Source: Nannobrachium achirus (taxonomy: Eukaryota; Chordata; Actinopteri; Myctophiformes; Myctophidae). From it: a DNA stretch of 64,000 bases. Below the pieces are notes generated by a model. It saw only the letters and a list, made by a program, of their open reading frames with translations. It was not told the DNA's origin and made no database searches. Below are positions 57,834 to 64,000 of the stretch, in pieces (positions within the stretch are counted from its first letter, which is position 1; every line of letters starts with the position of its first letter). Position numbers and translations under genes: made by a program. The DNA lies in contig OY997653.1 in the NCBI GenBank assembly GCA_963921795.1, positions 184,501 to 248,500 of the forward strand, given 5' to 3'.

Positions 57834-57925
57834 CTTTGTTATTGTCACCCCAAAACCCTCACCTTATCCTCTTATAGAGCCCATGGTTAATTACGCCCAA
57901 AGAGATTCACTACACTACAGTAATT

Positions 57926-58467
57926 TCAGACATGCAGGATATATTCGTCTTCATCATCATCATCATCTTCAATGTCCAACCTAATAGTGTTGACACAGTC
58001 TCCACCATAGCATAGAGTGAAAGGCAGGTTATTTGAGCAGCTGCACCGTCCCTTACAACCTGCTTTGCAGACACATTTGATGGGCTCAAGTACTGCCTTT
58101 GGAGCAGGGAGAGCAAGAAAACTGAAACCTGGAATATACCCTCCACTCTCTGAATTCCATCTATTTTCTTCGATTGGTGGAAGCACAGGGAAATTTGTCA
58201 GGTATGATTTATCCTGCATTGTGACGGAGTTGGCACGGAGGTAATGTGGTAGCAGTGCAGCACGAGTTGGAGGTAGCATCTCACCCTCCAAGTTATTTGA
58301 CAGAAATAGTTCCCATCTGAGTAATCCCAGGGTTGTTGGACCTTTTGAACTGTAAACATGGCATGCAAAATGTTCGGACTGCAATGTTGATGGAAGCTCA
58401 CAATTTATAAGCTCAGGAGGAATGGCCAATGACCTTGCCAAGGTCCTTGAAGCGGTTAGTGGCTTGG

Positions 58468-58500
<33 letters not shown>

Positions 58501-58624
58501 AGTAGGCATTGACCCATGTCTTTTTGGTGATTCCAACAAATGTTCTTCCCCAGTCAACACCTGAAAAACGCAAAGGAACCCTTGACATTTGTAACATCAA
58601 CTTGAACTCACTCGAATATATCAA
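57926..58624 (-). CDS. Uncharacterised Cys-rich protein fragment, probably mobile-element derived
   Basis: 232-codon frame. RFSGVDWGRTFVGITKKTWV is followed by ten Met codons from a (CAT)n tract, then SLAIPPELINCELPSTLQSE, LGLLRWELFL, SYLTNFPVLPPIEENRWN and a cysteine cluster C-V-C-K-A-G-C-K-G-R-C-S-C resembling CXC-type zinc-binding tails, and an acidic C-terminus (DIEDDDDDEDE). I know this layout only from uncharacterised repetitive proteins; host function is unproven. A frameshifted inverted relic of its C-terminal part lies at 58740-59040 on the plus strand. Confidence 0.5.
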
Positions 58625-59888
58625 TTTCCTTTTTTTGTACCGGAGGCAAGGACTTGATAAGGAATCGGGGTATCAGCCTCTTCATGTGTTTGCACTTCCT
58701 CAAAATCATGTCCCTTGATGAAGGTATCGTATTATGATGCCTACTTCGTCATACCTGACAAATTGCCCTGAGCTTCCATCAATTGAAAAAATAGATGGAA
58801 TTCAGAGAGTGGAGGGTATGTTCCAGTCAGGTTTCTTGCCATCCCTGCTGCAAAGGCAAAGCTCATCAAATGTGTTTGCAAAGCAGGTTACAAGGGACGG
58901 TGCAGCTGCTCAAACAATAACCTGCCTTGCACTCCTCCCTGCAAATGATATAGTGGAAACTGTCAACATTATTAGGGAGGACATGTATAGTAGTGAATTT
59001 CTTTGGGTACAATTGACCGTGAGCTCTTTAAGAGGATAGGGTGCGGGTTTTGGGGTGACGATAACAAAGAGGTGTGTGTGTTGTGTTGTCAGTGTTAGTG
59101 CAATGCAATAAATGGACATGTTAGACTGTGCGCCCAAAGTGAGAAGTTGCAATACCTTAATTCTTGCAATACCTGTGAACCTGTCTGTCTAACACACACA
59201 TGTTATAAATAATACTGAGAATACTAATAAAAACAGTTTCAAATGTAAAAATATATATACATATAAAAAAAAGGAACTTCCCCATCAAGATTCGGCAGGC
59301 CTCCTGTAGTAACTCTGAGGACCCCCTAGGGTTCCGGGACCCCTGTGGAAGACCCCTGGGTATTTGCTACTACTCATTTTTGCTGTCAGAGCCCAGTTAC
59401 AACAACTTTAATGCTTCAGTTATGATCTAATTTAACATTGCTCTGGAGCAGGAGCAAAGCGACTACTCAGATAAGCTCAGGGGTCTGTTTGGGGGGTCCC
59501 AGGTGAGGAAAGACCCCAACCAAAAGTCAGAAAAGTTATTCTGGCTGCTTTAAAAGAGTAATAAATGAACTCACGATGTTTTAAAACCTACAAAACAACT
59601 CTAATATTATGAAAATCGGACAATAACTGGCTGGCGTACTGTTCAGAGGCAGCCATCTTGGAAACATGGCAGCCATTTTGATTTTTCAGTGTCTAACGTG
59701 TTTTATCATAGGAACAACCCCTAAGGAGTACTTGTGAAAAGTTTTAGGTTTCTTTCCACTTGTGAAGTATTTTAGTGCAAAAATGCATTTACCTGCCCCG
59801 CTAAACCTTCAAAACAGAGGGTTAACAACCTAGCCATTTTCAGGCATGTCTTTTAAATCACAATGTTTTCAAATAATTCAAGTAGTAA

Positions 59889-60215
59889 ACGTCTTCAAAT
59901 AAAGTTTTTAAACATTAAGTATTGTGAAGTCTGAACCCAAACCAGCACACGGAAACAGTTCTCAAGGTGAAAACGCAATAAGCGTTGTTTTATTCAATGG
60001 GGCGTTCCCCTAAAACATGAAATAAAGTTCTTCACAAAACCGGGGCTTTTAACACGTCTTCAAATAAAGTGTTTAAACATTAAGTATTGTTAAGTCTGAA
60101 CCCAAACCAGCACACGGAAACAGTTCTCAAGGTGAAAACGCAATAAGCGTTGTTTTATTCAATGGGGTGTTCCCCTAAAACATGAAATAAAGTTCTTCCC
60201 AAAACCGGGGCTTTT
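59889..60215. repeat. Tandem duplication of ~165 bp
   Basis: Two copies, each with CGTCTTCAAATAAAGT, CTGAACCCAAACCAGCACAC, GGTGAAAACGCAATAAGCGT and AAACATGAAATAAAGTTCTT; nearly identical. Confidence 0.93.
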
Positions 60216-61600
60216 AACTCAAAATATGCTTCTTTCCAGAACTTAACAAACAGGGGTTACATTCGAAACATATGTTTCACAGTATGCTGTTGCTTCCATT
60301 AACACATGCCATTTCTCTTCCAAGACTCAGATGCAGCTCCTAATTTGCCTACAATGGGAACAGATAGAACCACCATTAGCAATGTGGCAAAATACAGAGC
60401 AAATGTGCGACAGAGGAGAACATAGTGGAGTTTTGCTTACTGCTCGATGGAAGAGTCCCTTCGAGAGCCAGCTACACAGTGAAGCAGAGCTCGGTGGTTA
60501 AGAGCAAAAACATTTGGATTGCCTGACTCGGAGAAGCTGTGTTGCGGCCAGGTGCTGACAAATCAAACTGATTGCAACAAGCAGCCATCTTAGCTGCTGC
60601 ATTCTGGGAAATGTAGTTTTTTCTGAAAACCAAGCAAAGCCATCAGTTAGATTCAGTTCACATGCAAAAAACAGGGCCTGGATAAAAAAAATAAGAAAAA
60701 TCAACTAATCAGCCGATCTACAAGGTTAAAACAAAATAAAGTCAACAGATCTGCTGATTTGGAGGTTGTGATTTGCCATCCAATTTGCGTGATTTTAGGC
60801 CAAAATCTGTAGGAGCAGTGTTGTAAAATGTGTTTTGCAAAAATCTGTCTGATGGTGGCGCTAGAGAGGGGCATGTGTGAAATCAGGGACGGAGGTTGTG
60901 ATTTGACAATCAATTTGTGTGATTCTAGGCCAAAATCTGTAGGAGCAGTGTTCGCAAATGTTTTGCAAGAATCGGCCTCATGGTGGCGCTGGAGGGCCAT
61001 GTGAGAAATCAGGCAGCCAAGGAGTGTGTGCAAAGTTTGGCATGGATAGGGGCAATGGTAACGGAGATATGAATAGGGCAAAAGTATGATGTCACACGGA
61101 CAGAGTGACAGCCGGTGGAGGTTTCGATAGTAACTGCGACCTAACAGTCGCAATAATACTCACATCTCTTTAGTTAAATGCTTACATTGAAGAAAGAGAT
61201 GAGGCCACACCCCAAACAATAGTGGACACAGGCAATAATCCACAACTGCACACTCCTGACAATATAAAACACATTCTCACTGTAAACGATAGAACCAAAA
61301 TAACACAGTAAAACGGTAAAAGAGACCATACAAAATACAAGCAAACAGTCTTACCGGTTAACAGAGCAGCACACACTCAACTCAGCAGTGTTTTGTTCAA
61401 ACTGTTCAGATGGATTCAATCGGCCGACGCCCAACAAGCAACCATCTTAGCTGCTGCATTCTGGGAAATGTAGTTTTTCTGAAAACCAAACAATTAAGAT
61501 TCAGTTCACAGGCAAAAAAACTAAAAAAATCAACTAATCAGCCGATCTACAAGCTTAAAACTAAATAAAGTCGACAAATCTGCTTATCTACAAGCAATAA
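60216..61600. repeat. Interspersed repeats including direct repeats and hairpin cores
   Basis: CCATCTTAGCTGCTGCATTC … GGGAAATGTAGTTTTT occurs at 60588 and 61440, each followed by a hairpin core (CAGCCGATCTACAAGG at 60711; CAGCCGATCTACAAGC at 61540). Between them, 60770-61155 is an inverted member of the GTCGCAGTTACT family, ending GTAACTGCGACCTAACAGTC. Confidence 0.65.
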
Positions 61601-62103
61601 TTACATTACCGAAATGAATCTTTTTACATTCCAATCCCAAAACCAGAAACAAACATTTCCGAGCCACATGTTCACTTACCAATTATCTTAGTCACGCAGC
61701 CTCAGTGTCAATATCAGAGTTGGTCAGGTGGATCTAAAAGCAATATAGTGTGGGTTAAATATAAATGGAGTAATGCTGTTAGAAATTGGAATAGTCTTGA
61801 AATGAAATGTGTACAAACCTGCAGCAGCTCCAATGAGGTTACTGAACAAACTGAAAAAAGACTGGCTTTATACAGGGTGTGGTGATTACGAATGCTCTGC
61901 AGCTGTGACTCAGGGACCGTGGTAAAAACATTGCATGCGAAAAATAAGAATATATTCCATTTGAAAAATAAAATAAAATGACTGTAATTCCCGCTGAACC
62001 GTGGGTTACAAGTGCACAAGTGCACAGTGCACTAACCTACATTATTGCAAAGTGTGATTTAAATGTGACTTTGAATGTATGTTTTAGAGGCAGAAGAATA
62101 ACG
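61601..62103. other. Gene-free stretch
   Basis: I see no recognisable exon or element. The minus-strand 103-codon frame at 61714-62025 lacks any known motif and has no supporting splice sites. Confidence 0.5.
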
Positions 62104-62284
<181 letters not shown>

Positions 62285-62719
62285 GTGCCTAACCATTCTG
62301 CATTAGAGGTGGGATTTATGGCTATTTGAAGTGAGACAGTACCATCGATCATAAAATGTGTGTGTAAATTAAGCTACCTTGACTTTTGTTATTCATAAAA
62401 CACCTAAAAAAAACAAGCAGGCAACAATGAACTCGCTCCTCCACTTGTTCTCTCTCTCTCACTCACTCACTGTACTCAGTCAGTACCCAGTGGAGTAGCA
62501 AGGAGATGTTGAATTGGGGGGAGGGGGTCTCCCCCCCAAATGAACGGCTCTCTACTGCGCGAACCAGATCCCAACGTTCACTTCAAAGAGCCGTTCAAAA
62601 GATTTGATTCGTTCGCGAACGTCCCAGCTCTATTCTGCATCTAGCCTAAGGACCAGATCATGGGAAAACCCTACTCACGTCAGGGTGGGGGGTCCCCAGT
62701 TCAAATATGATTCTTTTTG

Positions 62720-64000
62720 GTTTCAGTGATATTTGGACTTACCCTCTACGGTAGTTCATCATGAAAATGTTACTTTGCATGTATGTTTTAGAGGCAGAAG
62801 AATAATTTGCATACAACTTGCAATGTTGATTGAACTATTAAAAAAGCATGTTTCAATGTTTAAAAAATCCGATCTGACAGATCTTTAGATATTGGTCCAA
62901 ATTTCATGTAAAAAAAGTTCCGTGCACATGACGCGAAAGTTCCGGAATAAAAGCGGGTTTAAGTTTTTTACGAACTGCTCCAAAAGGCGGAAAATCGAAG
63001 GGCGGAGCTTACTTAACAAAGACACAGATGTCTTCAGCTTGAGTCAAGGCACGCGTGTAAGCAAGTTGCATGTCTTCAAACGAAACGAGGCATGACTTAT
63101 GCCCCTTTAAAGTTTGAGTTTTCAAACGCTTCGTATAGCGCCCCCCTTTGGCCAATTGGAGTAAGATTGCTTTCAGTGATATTTGGACTAATCCTCTACA
63201 TATTTGCCAAATGCCATGAATGTGTCACTTTGCATGTATGATTTAGAGGCAGAAAAATAATTTGCATATAACTGCAACATTGAGTGAATTATTAAAAAAT
63301 AATGTTTCGCTTTAAAGAAAATCCGCCTAAGTTTTCAGACCGTATTGGTCCAAAGTTCATGTAAAAAAAGTTTCGCGCACATTACGCGAAAATCCCAGGA
63401 GGAGATACATTTTTACTGTTTTTCATATAATTCAAAATTGTGGGAGAAGTAAAGGTCAGAGGTCAAAAGTCAGAGCGTAAAAGTTGTTCGGCATGAGGAG
63501 ACGCATAAGTGTATACAGGTTCCATTGCTGTACCTGAAACAGGGCATGAGCTACACCAGTTCAAAGTTTGCACTTTCGAAGGCTTCCTACAGCGCCACCC
63601 TTTGGCCGATTGTTGCGAGCTTCGCGTTTTAGCCGTTTGGCATGGTCCTCTGCCATACTGCCATGAACGTGTCACTTTGCAGTATGATTTAGAGGCAGAA
63701 GAATAATTTGCATGAAACTGCATTATACGGTTAATTATTAAAAAATAATGTTTTGCTTTAAAGAAAATCCGGCTAACTTTTCAGACCGTATTGGTCCAAA
63801 GTTCATGTAAAAAAAGTTTCGCGCACGTTACGCGAAAATCCCAGGAGGAGATACATTTTTACTGTTTTTCATAGAATTCAAAATTGTGGGAGAGGTAAAG
63901 GTCAGAGGTCAAAAGTCAGAGCGTAAAAGTTGTTCGGCATGAGGAGACGCATAAGTGTATACAGGTTTCATTGCTGTACCTGAAACAGGGCATGAGCTAC
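62720..64000. repeat. ~445-bp tandem repeat, three units, running off the window
   Basis: Units share TTCAGTGATATTTGGACT (first two), TATGATTTAGAGGCAGAAAA, TTCATGTAAAAAAAGTTTCG, CGCGAAAATCCCAGGAGGAG and TGAAACAGGGCATGAGCTAC. The last phrase is at about 63536 and again at the window end (period ~445). The first unit is more diverged. A short plus/minus frame in it is not a gene. Confidence 0.88.

Larger units (their letters stand above)
56340..59840. repeat. Large inverted duplication (~1-kb arms, ~490-bp spacer)
   Basis: The left arm (about 56380-57115 and 57832-58250, interrupted by RLE copy 2) is the reverse complement of the right arm (about 58740-59820). Shared landmarks: TTTTAAAGCAGCCAGAATAA, TTCTGACTTTTGGTTGGGGT, TATTCTCAGTATTATTTATA, AAGGTATTGCAACTT, CACCTCTTTGTTATTGTCAC. 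Identity is high near 56640-56710 and lower elsewhere. Each arm carries the 3' end of the cysteine-rich ORF pointing outward, so the unit is a head-to-head inverted duplication of that 3' region. Confidence 0.88.

Noticed and set aside
58734-59039. 101-codon plus-strand protein
   Set aside because: A frameshifted inverted relic of the Cys-rich ORF on the other strand; similarity to its C-terminus appears in mixed frames.

Overview
This is repeat-saturated nuclear DNA from a bony fish, most likely a teleost. The evidence is spliced GT-AG exons, very long (CA)n microsatellites, hAT-type, TTAA-type and foldback MITEs, jockey-group LINEs ending in (CAAT)n, and an R2-like LINE with a restriction-enzyme-like endonuclease (RLE). 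Nothing is bacterial or viral, no rRNA or tRNA was seen, and the order of fish cannot be set from the sequence alone.

Layout. 1-5.6 kb: one doubtful ORF, 56-bp and 31-bp minisatellites, and decayed repeats. 5.6-10.6 kb: a nearly complete ~5-kb LINE (coiled-coil ORF1, endonuclease-RT ORF2) with a likely AAGTCC target duplication; ORF2 is broken by a ~188-bp insertion. 11.1-12.0 kb: the 31-bp minisatellite again. 12.7-14.4 kb: a cut-off coiled-coil exon, then an RLE retrotransposon 3' end (minus strand) with (CA)n on both sides and a MITE nested in it. 18.2-53.85 kb: the one host gene I can reconstruct, on the plus strand. I join 22 exons; the phases agree at every junction and give about 517 codons, with no stop before the window ends. 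53.9-64 kb: foldback and hAT elements, a ~3.5-kb inverted duplication carrying a cysteine-rich ORF fragment and a second RLE copy in (CA)n, and a ~445-bp tandem repeat running off the end.

The host gene encodes a protein with two U1/matrin-type zinc fingers (each split by an intron at the same place, CQ|xC), two further C2H2-like fingers, and a Y-S-R-D-F-L-M motif that fits the eIF4E-binding consensus Y-x4-L-hydrophobic. The exon order, phase and size pattern repeats, so the gene was built by internal duplication of exon blocks. I do not recognise a named orthologue. An RNA-binding translational regulator is a hypothesis only.

Most striking observations. (1) The 3' end of exon 11 together with its 5' splice site has been amplified into a ~1.55-kb, 39-bp-period array holding about 40 donor-like copies; a hAT-like MITE then landed on the original donor and duplicated TGTAAGT. 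(2) One short hairpin (arm AATAGCAGATCTACAAGCTC) recurs roughly 30 times inside unrelated repeat families, often as half-copies broken at the loop. (3) The RLE retrotransposon sits in (CA)n twice, and one insertion has its empty site preserved in the other arm of the inverted duplication.
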